Source of the DNA: Paralithodes platypus | Lineage: Eukaryota > Arthropoda > Malacostraca > Decapoda > Lithodidae | Reading direction: 5' to 3' | DNA: 64,000 nucleotides | Assembly (NCBI GenBank): GCA_032716605.1 | Contig: CM064512.1 | Span: forward strand, 23,809,810 to 23,873,809 | Shown: positions 11,687 through 20,982 of the stretch, piece by piece | Layout: every line of letters begins with the position of its first letter | How positions within the stretch are numbered: position 1 is the first letter of the stretch | Notes under the pieces: model-generated | Database searches by the model: none | What the model saw: the letters and a program-made list of their open reading frames with translations, nothing else | What the model was told of the DNA's origin: nothing | Position numbers and translations under genes: made by a program

Positions 11687-12040
11687 TTAGTCTGGTTCTC
11701 GACTCATTAATAAATATGCAAGTGGTTTGGCTAGTGAAAAGGAACCTTTATTTAAGTTCATGGTATCACTCATTACGACATGAGCTGACTCAAAGCATCT
11801 ACGTTTAACAGTATTTGTTTCACATTTGATCATTCTAGCTTCATTATATTTCATTCTGTGGCCGGTATCTAGTCTATGAATTACCATGGCGTTGCTTAAC
11901 CTAAGTTTCTGCCTATTGGTTTCATGTTCTATTATTCTTTTCTGTAGGCCTCGGAACGTTTCGCCTATATATACGTAATTACATGTGGTACATGGTATTT
12001 TGTATACACCTGCTTCGCTGTTGTCATTTTTGCGTGTTAT
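11687..12040 (-). pseudogene. GIY-YIG endonuclease domain of a Penelope-like element
   Basis: The continuous minus-strand reading runs from about 12020 to 11687. It shows GVYKIPC (GIY half) then YVYIGETFRGLQKRIIEH (YIG half with the usual Gly-Glu-Thr and the catalytic Arg region), followed by NAMVIHRLDTGHR and ESAHVVMSDTMNLNKG near the end. In Penelope-like elements this domain nicks DNA for target-primed reverse transcription. The domain itself is close to intact, but the RT that should precede it is absent, so it is a fragment. Confidence 0.85.
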
Positions 12041-12149
12041 ATCTTAGTTTCCTTCTTGTGAGCTTCACATGTAAGTTCTATCAGATTTATCCACCTGTCA
12101 TAATATGCCTGCATTCTATGTCCATTGCAAAATTAACTAAAGCACTAAA

Positions 12150-12598
12150 TGCTGCCAACATTTGTTTTTCTATGTGATTGAGGGAGACAAAAGGCAGAAC
12201 TGCCTGTATTGAGTGTCTCCCACAGAGTTGAAAGAGTGAAAGGGCCAACATCAAGGGACGTTCGAGCCAAAAAGCCTGGACACACGGAGTTTGAAGCAAT
12301 TTAAGTCATAGGAAGAGGGAATGACAGATTTTGAGAGAGAGTTCCAGAGCTTAGCAGTTAAATAGAAGAAAGACTGAAAGTAACGTTTCGCTCTTGGGTT
12401 GGAGAGTTGCACAGAGTAGGGGTGGGATTATGTTGCAAGACTGGTACTATGTACCCTACATAGAGGAGGTGGTATTCACTGGGAAAGCTCTGCGGAACAT
12501 TGATTATATTATTATAGTAGCGATATAATAGCGAGAGAGATGCAACATTGCAGTGAAGAGAGAGAGATTGCAGAGAGTTGGTGAGTGGGCGGGAGCCG
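12150..12598 (-). pseudogene. Family K LINE, 3' terminal fragment
   Basis: The minus strand contains the C-terminal end of family K RT (RPLTNSLQSLSL, NVASLSLLYRYYNN, HLLYVG and a CNSPTQE block) and then the 3' untranslated sequence, with TTTGGCTCGAACGTCCCTTGA and CACTCTTTCAACTC. The same 3' end occurs at 31155-31740 (minus), 54716-55248 (plus) and 29202-29345 (plus). At 12598/12599 it meets a plus-strand piece of another K copy head to head. Confidence 0.85.
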
Positions 12599-12679
12599 GT
12601 CCTCCCAACCAGCTCCGCTTGTGGCACTTTGGTGCTGCCGACTGGGAGGTTCTTCGGCAATACTTCTTTGATTTCCCAT

Positions 12680-14541
12680 TGTGACGCCTACCAGCATTGG
12701 CAGAATCGTCTCTCGGTAGCCACTAGCGCTCGCCAGGCACATTGAGGTGGGCTGCAGTTATCAGAGAGTGTTGTTCTTTCTTTCCTGGCAGTCGTGTTGT
12801 CGCAGACAGTCCAGTGGTGGTCTTTATTTTCGTCTGTGACAACGGGAAGTGCTTTATATCATTAATAGAATATAACATGCATTGTATATTGTTAAGGAGA
12901 GAGAGCGGTGTAGGCAGTTTGGTGGTAATGTGTGCGTGCGTATGCATGTGTTGTCTCCCTCGCTCGGAGGCTCGCGCGCGATCTTTCTCACGCCCCTTGA
13001 TTGGCTGGCGTGTCTGGCTGTGTCACGTGACACCTGCTGCCTTGTGACATCTCGGCCTGTGATTAGCCGACCACTGAGTCTTTGTGGGCTCCTGTGTTCG
13101 TGGGGTCCCCAGGAGCTGCCTTCCTCAGAGCAGGCCAGGGGCGCACACGACTAACATCCTTTTTACAACTGTCCCCCCATATCCCCACCATTCTGATACT
13201 GTCTCTCTCACTCAACTTCATTTCTTTCATTCCTCTAATCTTTTAACGTCACAGCACTCCCTTTGGGTTCTGTACACGTTTTCATATCGGCCCATCGTAT
13301 TGTGTGCGTCGCTCTCATATATATTTACATGTATTAGAAGAGGCTATAAGGGTTCTTAATCTATGGAGGTTTGATGACTCTGTGTGTGTCTCCCTCAGTG
13401 TCCTTAGTCTTTGGAGGTTTGATTACTCTTTGTGTGTGTCTCCCTCATTATCAGTAGTGCTCTGCTTGGTTATTTAATGCTAGACTGGGATGAGGTTTCT
13501 GTTGTCATTGTCCCCGATGTGTGTACGGTTTGTTTATACCTACACGACTTCGACGGTTTCTGTGGTAGCCTAGGTCGTCCTTTTGGTTGTGTCTTTTGCG
13601 AGTGCAGCATCATGTTGTAAGAGGGCATTAGCCTACTACCTTATAAAACAGTGCTGCCTCTTTGCTTGACTTTGGAGGGATCGCCAGGGTAGAGCCAGAT
13701 ACTTGAGATCTGGATCCACCAAGAGAGCATCCCCGTCATTAACGTAACTTTAATCATACCGCCTTAAGGACAACGCTAGGCTATGAGCCTGTCTTGCTCA
13801 GCCACAGTTTCCTAACCTTGATATCCCAGCTAGACTTTATTCGCCTAGCAGACACTAGTTAGGACCTAAGCTCTTTTGATATGTATGCATTATTATTCAC
13901 AAGCATTTATTAGTCTAGGTTGTTGCTGAGCCGCACAACCATAGTAGGCTGTTTCGTTAATGAGGAAGTACTTCTTTTAGTATCGAGCATTACTACCGTT
14001 GCGCATTTATAGTATTCTCGTGTCAGTTAACATTATATGTCCTAGCTTTTTGTGTATTCCATTTACACGTGTGGTGTCCTGCCTCCTGCCTTTATATAGT
14101 TTAAGATACGAGCATCTTATGAGCATCAGACTTTCTTCAGAAGTTTCCAGGTCTATGCTGTAGGACTATACTTCACTTTCTTTCAGATAGGAGTGAAGAG
14201 TTTATTGTTGTTTAGAGTAACTGTATTGAAGCATCTTTTATTGTATTAAATCTTGCAGTGATTTAATTGAGCTTCCCATAGATTCTTGTTTATGCATTTT
14301 AAGGTAACTTGCATCCTGTGTGTTATCAGGCTATACCAGTGTGGGTTAGCCTGAAGTAGAGTACATTTATGCCCAGTTAAGGATACCCCATTATGGCAGA
14401 TTAACTCTGGAGGGTATAGGTGTTTTGTTCGCCGGCATATAAGTTCAAGGGTTTGGATCTAGCGTACCGTTGTTGCATAGTGCCCTATTACTAGTCCAAG
14501 CATTAAGTGCCCTTGTTTTATTCGCAGTCCCGGTCGTAACA
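12680..14541 (+). repeat. 5' LTR of retrotransposon A (1862 bp)
   Basis: It begins TGTGACGCCTACC and ends CGGTCGTAACA, the usual TG...CA form. It matches the 3' LTR over its whole length, with a few percent difference by eye (for example four changes in the first 80 bases). After subtraction of element X and its TAA duplication, the 3' LTR is also 1862 bp. Open frames inside (for example 12742-13047, 13432-13620) recur in the 3' LTR and are non-coding shadows. The LTR would carry the promoter and polyadenylation signals; I do not assign them precisely. Confidence 0.95.
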
Positions 14542-14543
14542 AA

Positions 14544-14561
14544 TGGCGACCTTTCCTAGTA
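14544..14561 (+). promoter_or_regulatory. Primer binding site of retrotransposon A
   Basis: Two bases after the LTR the sequence reads TGGCGACCTTTCC. PBS sequences start TGG because tRNAs end in CCA, so this position and start fit. Element B has the same TGGCGACC next to its 5' LTR. The tRNA species is not identified. Confidence 0.7.
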
Positions 14562-14773
14562 TCTTATCTTAGTCAATTTAGTGAACTAAGAAATAATTGC
14601 AGGATTTTTGGACATTTGTTTTTTTGTGAGGAATATTTTGGACACGTGGGATTTTTTATTTGGCAACGTAGTATAGCACTTGAGTTGTCTTTAAGCATTT
14701 TTGAGTGAATAGTGCTATATGAGAGTGGGTACTTCTTTTTTTTTATAAACGTTGAGGATTTCCGGTGGACACT

Positions 14774-15472
14774 ATGTCGAACGACGGATCAGTACATAGT
14801 GAGAGCACAGGCGAGGAGGTGGAGAAGGTGGAGTTGTCTAGCGGCGCTCGGGTGGTAAACAGTGAGGAGGATGCTAGGATATTTTTGGAGGAGCCTGTGT
14901 CAGCGGATCGGGTGTCGGGGCTAGACCGGTACGGACTACATTGTGTACCCATGGTCTTAGGGTTTCCCGGTACTAGCGGTTTGTCGAGAGGTGAGCTGGT
15001 TACATGTGTGCTCGGTGGGGTGCGTGGAGCTTCGGGTGGAGCGTGAGTTAGGGCACCTTCTGCCCAGCCCCCATTCCATTCGACTCCTACCATGGCGCCC
15101 CCTCGGGCTCCGGAGCGGGGTACGTTCCCGCAGGCCGATGCCCGCTGGCGGTTGGGCATGCCTTTAGGTGATTCACGGGGTGGATCCCCGATAGTAGCAC
15201 CCCCTCCTCAAGGTTTGTCTGCCGAGATGTTGTTTCAGCTCGAACTCGCCAAACTCGAGCAGCGAAAGCATTAGGCTGAGCTCGAGCAACGAAAGTATGA
15301 GGCTGAGCTCAGGCAATCTGAGCTTAGGATTCAGGCTGAGGAGAGAAAGGCCATATGTGAGGCTGAGCTTCAGGTTGAGGCTACGAAGTACTGTACAGAC
15401 ATAGAGCTTGAGAAGTCTCGGGTGGAGTCGACAGGGCAGCGTCTCGGTTCTGGGAATCGAGGTCTTGATTAG
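14774..15472 (+). pseudogene. Gag, N-terminal half, of retrotransposon A
   Basis: It starts at ATG 14774 with MSNDGSVHSES. It continues through a segment RVVNSEEDARIFLEEPV, a Pro/Gly-rich segment (PPRAPERGTFPQADARWRLG) and a charged helical segment of Glu-Ala-Glu-Leu repeats near 15220-15440, probably a coiled coil. Three in-frame stops (near 15046, 15274 and 15472) break it. Element B carries the homologous segment at 55690-56290. Gag would form the cytoplasmic capsid particle that packages element RNA. The C-terminal half resumes after the MITE at 15977. Confidence 0.8.
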
Positions 15473-15488
15473 TCTTTATCGCACCTTC

Positions 15489-15976
15489 TTAACCCTTTAC
15501 GAGCGGCCTATGCGGTTTATTTATATGTACCGCCCAGCGGGGTGTTTTTAGCCAAAATAGGGCTGTTTACGTGATCATTTTCATGCCTAAATAAGACCCA
15601 GAACGTAAAACAAGTATCTATCCCTGAAAGGGCATAAACAGAGCTTTCGATTGACACCATAACGATCCTTTTATGATGGCTAGTTTTCTTGCAATAACCG
15701 TGCAACGCGAGTGCAAAAAGCATGTAATTAGCCACTTTCCCGATACAATTCCGTATATAGCGAGTGAGAGAGGTAGGAGGGAGGTGAGATTCGTGTCAGT
15801 AGGTTCGCTGCGGTGGTCTGGAGCAGTCATACACTCGCTACTCTCCTGCCACCACTTGTCTCTCTCTCTCAGCAACATTACGTGCTGAAATTGCCACTCG
15901 AGTTATGTCGAGCGCCGCCACATAGTCCAGCTTTATTTAACTCGACTTATGTGGTGAGCCGCTTTTTAAGGGTTAA
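15489..15976 (+). mobile_element. piggyBac-like MITE, copy 2, inside gag of retrotransposon A
   Basis: Bounded by TTAA at 15489-15492 and 15973-15976. The left end reads TTAACCCTTTACGAGCGGC and the right end, reverse-complemented, TTAACCCTTAAAAAGCGGC, so the terminal inverted repeats are nearly perfect over 19 bases. Excising it with one TTAA rejoins the gag frame (SLSHLL then KLVPAFDD, as in element B). Other copies lie at 7494-7980, 41818-42304 and 60419-60907. Confidence 0.93.
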
Positions 15977-16877
15977 GTTAGTCCCTGCATTTGACGATTC
16001 GGGTGTCACCAAGTTTTTCCTGCGTTTTGAGAAGAAGTGCCGGGAGCACCAATGGCCCGAGGTTAAGGGGGCAGCCCTTGTTTCCTCTAGGTTGGTTGGC
16101 AAAGGACTCAAGGCATATGATGCGTTGCCCTTGGAGTCTTGCATCGATTATGAGGTAATGAAGGAGGCTGTCCTGCGGGCATATGAGTTACAACCAGAGA
16201 CATATAGGTTGAAGTTTCGGGGTGTTACGAAGGGTCGTGAGTGTACTTTTCTAGAACCTGCCCGGGAACTGTCTGATGCTTTGAGATATTGGATGAGGTC
16301 AGAGAAGGTGACGACGCTCGAAGAGCTTGAGCAGTTAGTTCTTCTAGAGCAATTTTTCAAGTGTACAGGCGGCGACCTGACTTTGAACCTCAAAGAGAAA
16401 CAGCCTAAAACTCTACAGAAGGTAGCTGAGTTGGCTGACCTGAGAGTATCGCTGATTCGTGGGTGCGGGTCTGCACAACGGACTGATGCAGTTAACAAGG
16501 GGCGCAACACTCCACCCCACCGAGTCAGTGATGCGACAGTTAATAACAACAGCAAGAGCAATGATACCAGTTTTGATCACAAACCAAGGACCGTCCCGTT
16601 TGAGAAAGGTCACGGCCCTTCCCCACCTCAGGGGAAGTCCAAGGGTGAAGTAGAGTGTTTTCGGTGTCATAATAAGGGGCATTTTGCACGTTCCTGCCCT
16701 AGTAACCAACCTACAGCAGTTGTGTCTTTGGCTCGCAACATTGGGGTGTCTCTGAGGTCTTCTGCATTTACCCGAGGTGATATGTCAGATGCGGGGGCAC
16801 AGCCAGTGAAGGAGTGTCCGGAAAGCTCGAAACCTGTCCGCGATGCTTTTTGCGGCCATAGAGGCGTGGCTGTGTGA
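15977..16877 (+). pseudogene. Gag, capsid and nucleocapsid half, of retrotransposon A
   Basis: About 300 codons are open. The capsid-like part reads FFLRFEKKCREHQWP, ALVSSRLVGKGLKAYDALP and YEVMKEAVLRAYELQPETYR, a SCAN-like helical arrangement seen in Gypsy Gag proteins. Further on is a zinc knuckle, CFRCHNKGHFARSC (CX2CX4HX4C), near 16656-16697. The frame ends at TGA 16877, four bases into the next frame. In element B the same region is one continuous frame, so the break here is a small deletion and not a programmed frameshift. The N-terminal half lies before the MITE. Confidence 0.87.
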
Positions 16878-18526
16878 GTTGGGCTGGTTGCAAGTTTGGG
16901 TTGGAGTTGTTGCGAGATACAGGTGCATTCCAGACTCTGATGAAAAACTTTACAGGCCAACCTATAAACGCGGCACGGGTAATTGTGGTGCAGGGTATTA
17001 ATGCTACACGGTCATACCCGTTGGTTCGAGTGGAGCTGGAGGTTGATGGTCTGACACAGGAGATTGATGTTGGAATCGTAGAGAAACTGCCAGTAGAGGG
17101 CGTCGACCTTCTTCTCGGCAGCGACTTTGCGGTACCTACTTTTGAGGTTCCACCCTTAGTCGGTGCCGAGAGGGCGGCCGACGTGAGTAGGGAAGGGCAG
17201 GAGTGGGTCGAGAGGTGTCAATTGCAGCAGGAGGCGTGTATTGTCACCCGATCTCGTGCATCTAAGGTGTCACAGCCTATTCCTCAGTCTCTAGACCAGC
17301 GGAGGAATGGTCGGAAGGAGCAAGCTAAAGTTGGGAGTAGTTTTGTGAGTTTTAATCCAGCGGCTCTTCTTGGCGACTTAGTATTAGCACCAACGCTTAA
17401 GTCCGGAGTGGCCCCAGAACCTGTCACACTGGATGTGGAGGTAGGGCGTGAGAAAAGTCCGGGACAGCAAGTTGAACTCGAGGACGGTGAAACATGTCAT
17501 GTGAACCTGAAGGAGTTTGTGAGGCAACCACCTGAGCAGCCTACTGTCCCTATGTTGGTCTGCAGTGGCCAAGGTGGAGAAGGAGAGGGGGGCAGTTGGG
17601 CACAGGTGGAGGAGAGAAGGGATTGTCATGTCTCGGTGGAGCAGTGGGCGGGGGACACGAGCCAGGTGGCTGTGGAAGCGCTAGAGCACCTGCCTGAGCA
17701 GCAGTGTGCAGCGCTCCAGCACCCGCTCGGTTCATACCCCACTGTTTGTGCCGAGCATCCAGGCCTCACAACTCTTGCGGTGCACGAGGTTCCGCTGACA
17801 GGTCACTTGAGTGTCAGTAGACCGTTGGCCTCGTTGTTTCAGTGGTTCAAGGTGGGCGACGAGGCTTTGGCATGGTTGTCAGGTCAGGGTCGACCCATGG
17901 CTGCTAAGGGTAGTGGTCAGAACCAGGATATTGAGCAGATTGGTGAGGTTGGCTGTGGAGTGGATTTGCCCGGTCGTCGCATAGCCTCCCAATGCTGCTC
18001 TAGTGTTATCCCACAGCCCTACCATAGACCGACTGTATCTGGCCATGTCGCTGAAGGCAGTGATGCTGCGCAGGTAGATGCAGTTGTAAGGAATGCGGGG
18101 GTGCCCATGTACGGTGTCGGCGGGGAGGCCTTAGCAATTATGATCTGTGGGAGTGACTGCACAGGTGGTACAGATTGTCACTCTCATGACCTGGCTGTTC
18201 TGGGAACAAAGGTGGAGAAGGAGGGAGGCTATAGTGTAGAAACTGTGGTCTCGGCTGGGTTGTGGGAGGGCATTGAGCATGTTGTTCGTCGAGATAAGTT
18301 GCAACCTCTTGTTCATGAGCGTCAAGAGAAGTTGTTTACGAGGCTGTGGCAGTACATTCGCATGTTTGTTCATTCTCCATGCCTGATGTACGGGGTAGAA
18401 TCCGACATGGAGGCTGGAGACAGTGCAAGGTTTAAAGTGGCTCCCTACCGTATAAATCCTGCTCGACAGCCTGTGGTGAAAGCAGAGCTGGACTACGTGT
18501 TGACGAAGGGTCTGCGGGATAAGTAA
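16874..18526 (+). pseudogene. Protease, integrase remnants and pre-RT linker of retrotransposon A
   Basis: An open frame of 550 codons with domains in order. Protease: LELLRDTGA (retropepsin Asp-Thr-Gly) near residue 15, VDLLLGSDFAVP near 85. Then CHVNLKEFVRQ and a linker YPTVCAEHPGLTTLAVHEV. Next comes GHLSVSRPLASL, which I read as the remains of the integrase HHCC region, joined directly to FKVGDEALAWLSGQGRP and IGEV, which I read as the GPY/F-type integrase C-terminus. A second pre-RT linker APYRINPARQPVVKAELDYV ends it. The integrase catalytic core is missing, and element B has the same junction. The order suggests integrase upstream of RT. Confidence 0.75.
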
Positions 18527-18930
18527 TGTCGTGAGTGGTCGTTGCCTGTAACTTTGTAACCTGTGTTAAGTGGCAAGATCAGTGTGTGTGTTGATTGCAA
18601 GAGTGTGTGTGAATTATCCCTGACAGACATCTATACCTTATCGAGAGTTGACGATCTCATACACCGCATCGGGGCTGCATCATTATCACGAAGGTAGAAC
18701 TAGTGAAAGGTTTTTGGCAGGTCCCGTTGCCGGAAAGAGCGAAGAGAAGTGCTAGTTTTGTTATGAACTGGGCAGTTTATCAGTGCCAGGTGTTGTTTTG
18801 CTGCCGGAACACAAGTTAGATGTGTGGCATGTTAAGGGCGCTGATAATGTTGTGGCTGATTGTTTGTCGCGGGAGGGTACGCTTCGGGGAGCACCCTCGC
18901 CGTTCAGTCAGTGTGTGTTTGCGAGTTGAG
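18527..18930 (+). pseudogene. Collapsed RT-RNase H remnant of retrotransposon A
   Basis: In broken frames one reads VCVDCKSV and TLSRVDDL, then a damaged WQVPLPERAK and YQCQV near 18790. The next recognisable segment is HKLDVWHVKGADNVVADCLS near 18815-18875, the end of RNase H. Compared with the intact RT-RNase H frame at 62774-64000, about 270 codons are gone, including YLDD and the RNase H active site. Element B shows the same junction at about 52140-52170. It cannot encode RT. Confidence 0.83.
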
Positions 18931-19304
18931 AAAAACTAGGCTTGCCCCTATAGAGCAGCCGTCAAAAACAACATTAAAATTAAATCAAAAAATCACATAA
19001 AAACTCTTTCTTTTTTATAGTTATTGTAAGTTGCCTATCTTATAGCTAAAGACCTAAGTTGAACCTGTCTTTCACATAGTAGGCTGGGCTCTGTGAAGCT
19101 CGCTCAGGGAGCATAGCAGGCTAAATTATACCATTATGTTTGGGCTGGGTTGTAAGATTTTCTTTATGTTAAAATGTTGTTTTATGTAAGATTGAGCTTT
19201 GCATTTCATTTTCTGGTGGAGTGGCTAAGTGTGGTCTTGTCGGCATTCTGCCTTGTCAGATATCGTGCTCGCCTAATGTTGAGCGTCCTATATCTTGGGC
19301 GGGG
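18931..19304 (+). promoter_or_regulatory. 3' untranslated region and polypurine tract of retrotransposon A
   Basis: About 370 bp without coding signal lie before the 3' LTR. It ends in TCTTGGGCGGGG directly before TGTGACG, the position of the polypurine tract that primes plus-strand synthesis. Element B has the same CTTGGGCGGGG before its 3' LTR, and element C has CTTGGGGGAGG. Confidence 0.75.
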
Positions 19305-20393
19305 TGTGACGCCTGCCAGCGTTGGCAGAATCGTCTCTCGGTAGCCACTAACGCTCGCCAGGGACATTGAGGTGGGCTGCAGTTATCAGAGAGTGTTGTT
19401 CTTTCTTTCCTGGCAGTCGTGTTGTCGCAAACAGTCCAGTGGTGGTCTTTATTTTCGTATGTGACAACGGGAAGTGCTTTATATCATTAATAGAATATAA
19501 CATGCATTGTATATTGTTAAGGAAAGAGAGCGGTGTAGGCAGTTTGGTGGTAATGTGTGCGTGCATATGCATGTGTTGTCTCTCTCGCTCGGAGGCTCGC
19601 GTGCGAGCTTTCTCACGCCCCTTGATTGGCTGGCGTGTCTGGCTGTGTCACGTGACACCTGCTGCCTTGTGACGTCTCGGCCTGTGATTGGCCGACCACC
19701 GCGTCTTTGTGGGCTCCTGTGTTCGTGGGGGTCCCCAGGAGCTGCCTTCCTCAGAGCAGGCCAGGGGTGCACACAACTAACATCCTTTTTACAACTGTCC
19801 CCCCATATCCCCACCATTCTGATACTGTCTCTCTCACTCAACTTCCTTTCTTTCATTCCTCTAATCTTTTAACGTCACAGCACTCCCTTTGGGTTATGTA
19901 CACGATTTCATATCGGCCCATCGTATTGTGTGCGTCGCTCTCATATATATTTACATGTATTAGAAGACGCTATAAGGGTTCTTAGTCTATGGAGGTTTGA
20001 TGACTCTGTGTGTGTCTCCCTCCGTGTCCTTAGTCTATGGAGGTTTGATGACTCTTTGTGTGCGTCTCCCTCATTATCAGTAGTGCTCTGCATGGTTATT
20101 TACTGCTAGACTGGGATGAGGTTTCTGTTATCGTTGTCCCCGATGTGTGTACGGTTTGTTTATACCTACACGACTTCGACGGTTTCTGTGGTAGCCTAGG
20201 TCGTCCTTTTGGTTGTGTCTTTTGCGAGTGCAGCATCGTGTTGTAAGAGGGCAATAGCCTACTACCTTATAACACAGCGCTGCCTCTTTGCTTGACTTTG
20301 GAGGGATCGCCAGGGTAGAGCCAGATACTTGAGATCTGGATCCACCAAGAGATCATCCCCGTCATTAACGAAACTTTAATCATACCCCATTAA

Positions 20394-20817
20394 TAGTAGA
20401 GTAATTTTCAGAGCTTCCGTGACCGTGTTTAGGATACCAAAGTTTCTCAGTGAATTTAACAAGGGCAACTGATACTAAAAAAAATAAGCCCCCATACACC
20501 TCACCAAAATGACGGGAAAGTTGTTATTTTAGACGTTTTTCAAAATGGCCGCCGCCGTCATCTTAAAAAATTGATAAAGTTCTATTTCCTGAAGTGAATG
20601 GCCAAAAATGACAATTTTGGTGTCTATTCCCACTAATTTTGGTGTCAGAAGATCAATGGCATGGCACAATTAAAAAATAATTACTAAATAATTAAGTAAA
20701 TAAGAAAATAATTAAGAAAATCAATGGGATGGCATAATTCATGATTTAGAGTCCCATTAACCTCAACATCTAAGACAAATATGATGTTAAATTCACTGAG
20801 AAACTTTGGTATCCTAA
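20394..20817 (+). repeat. Left terminal module of element X
   Basis: The outer end starts TAGTAGAGTAATTTTCAGAG and then CGTGACCGTGTTTAGGATACC. The inner end, near 20783-20817, carries AAATTCACTGAGAAACTTTGG and TATCCTAAA, the inverse of the outer 20430-20465 segment. The module thus has inverted ends of its own. Its inner end is cut short after TATCCTAAA compared with the right module. Confidence 0.87.
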
Positions 20818-20982
20818 ATTAATAAAACATGAGACCTACTGCATTAAGATGCACTATCACTGCAGGACAAATATGATGCACAACTGTCAGAATCACTTCC
20901 ACTGTCATCATCGCTGCTCTCCATTTGTGGATGACTTGGAGTTTTTAGAAGATCCAGGAATGATGGAAGTGCAGGTTGGGTA

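Larger units (their letters stand above)
11340..12150 (-). mobile_element. Penelope-like retroelement, 3' fragment
   Basis: The minus strand carries the C-terminal GIY-YIG endonuclease typical of Penelope-like elements (11687-12040), followed downstream by a hammerhead-ribozyme-like motif (11558-11597). Only the 3' end is present; the reverse transcriptase is missing and the element is truncated near 12150, where a family K fragment begins. No other Penelope-like copy is seen in the window. Confidence 0.82.

Noticed and set aside
16870..16880. Four-base overlap of Gag and protease frames in A as a programmed frameshift
   Set aside because: Element B has a continuous frame across the same place, so a small deletion in A explains it better.
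12742..20246. Pairs of near-identical small frames at 12742-13047 and 19367-19672, and at 13432-13620 and 20058-20246
   Set aside because: They are the two LTRs of retrotransposon A; duplication follows from the LTRs and not from coding selection.
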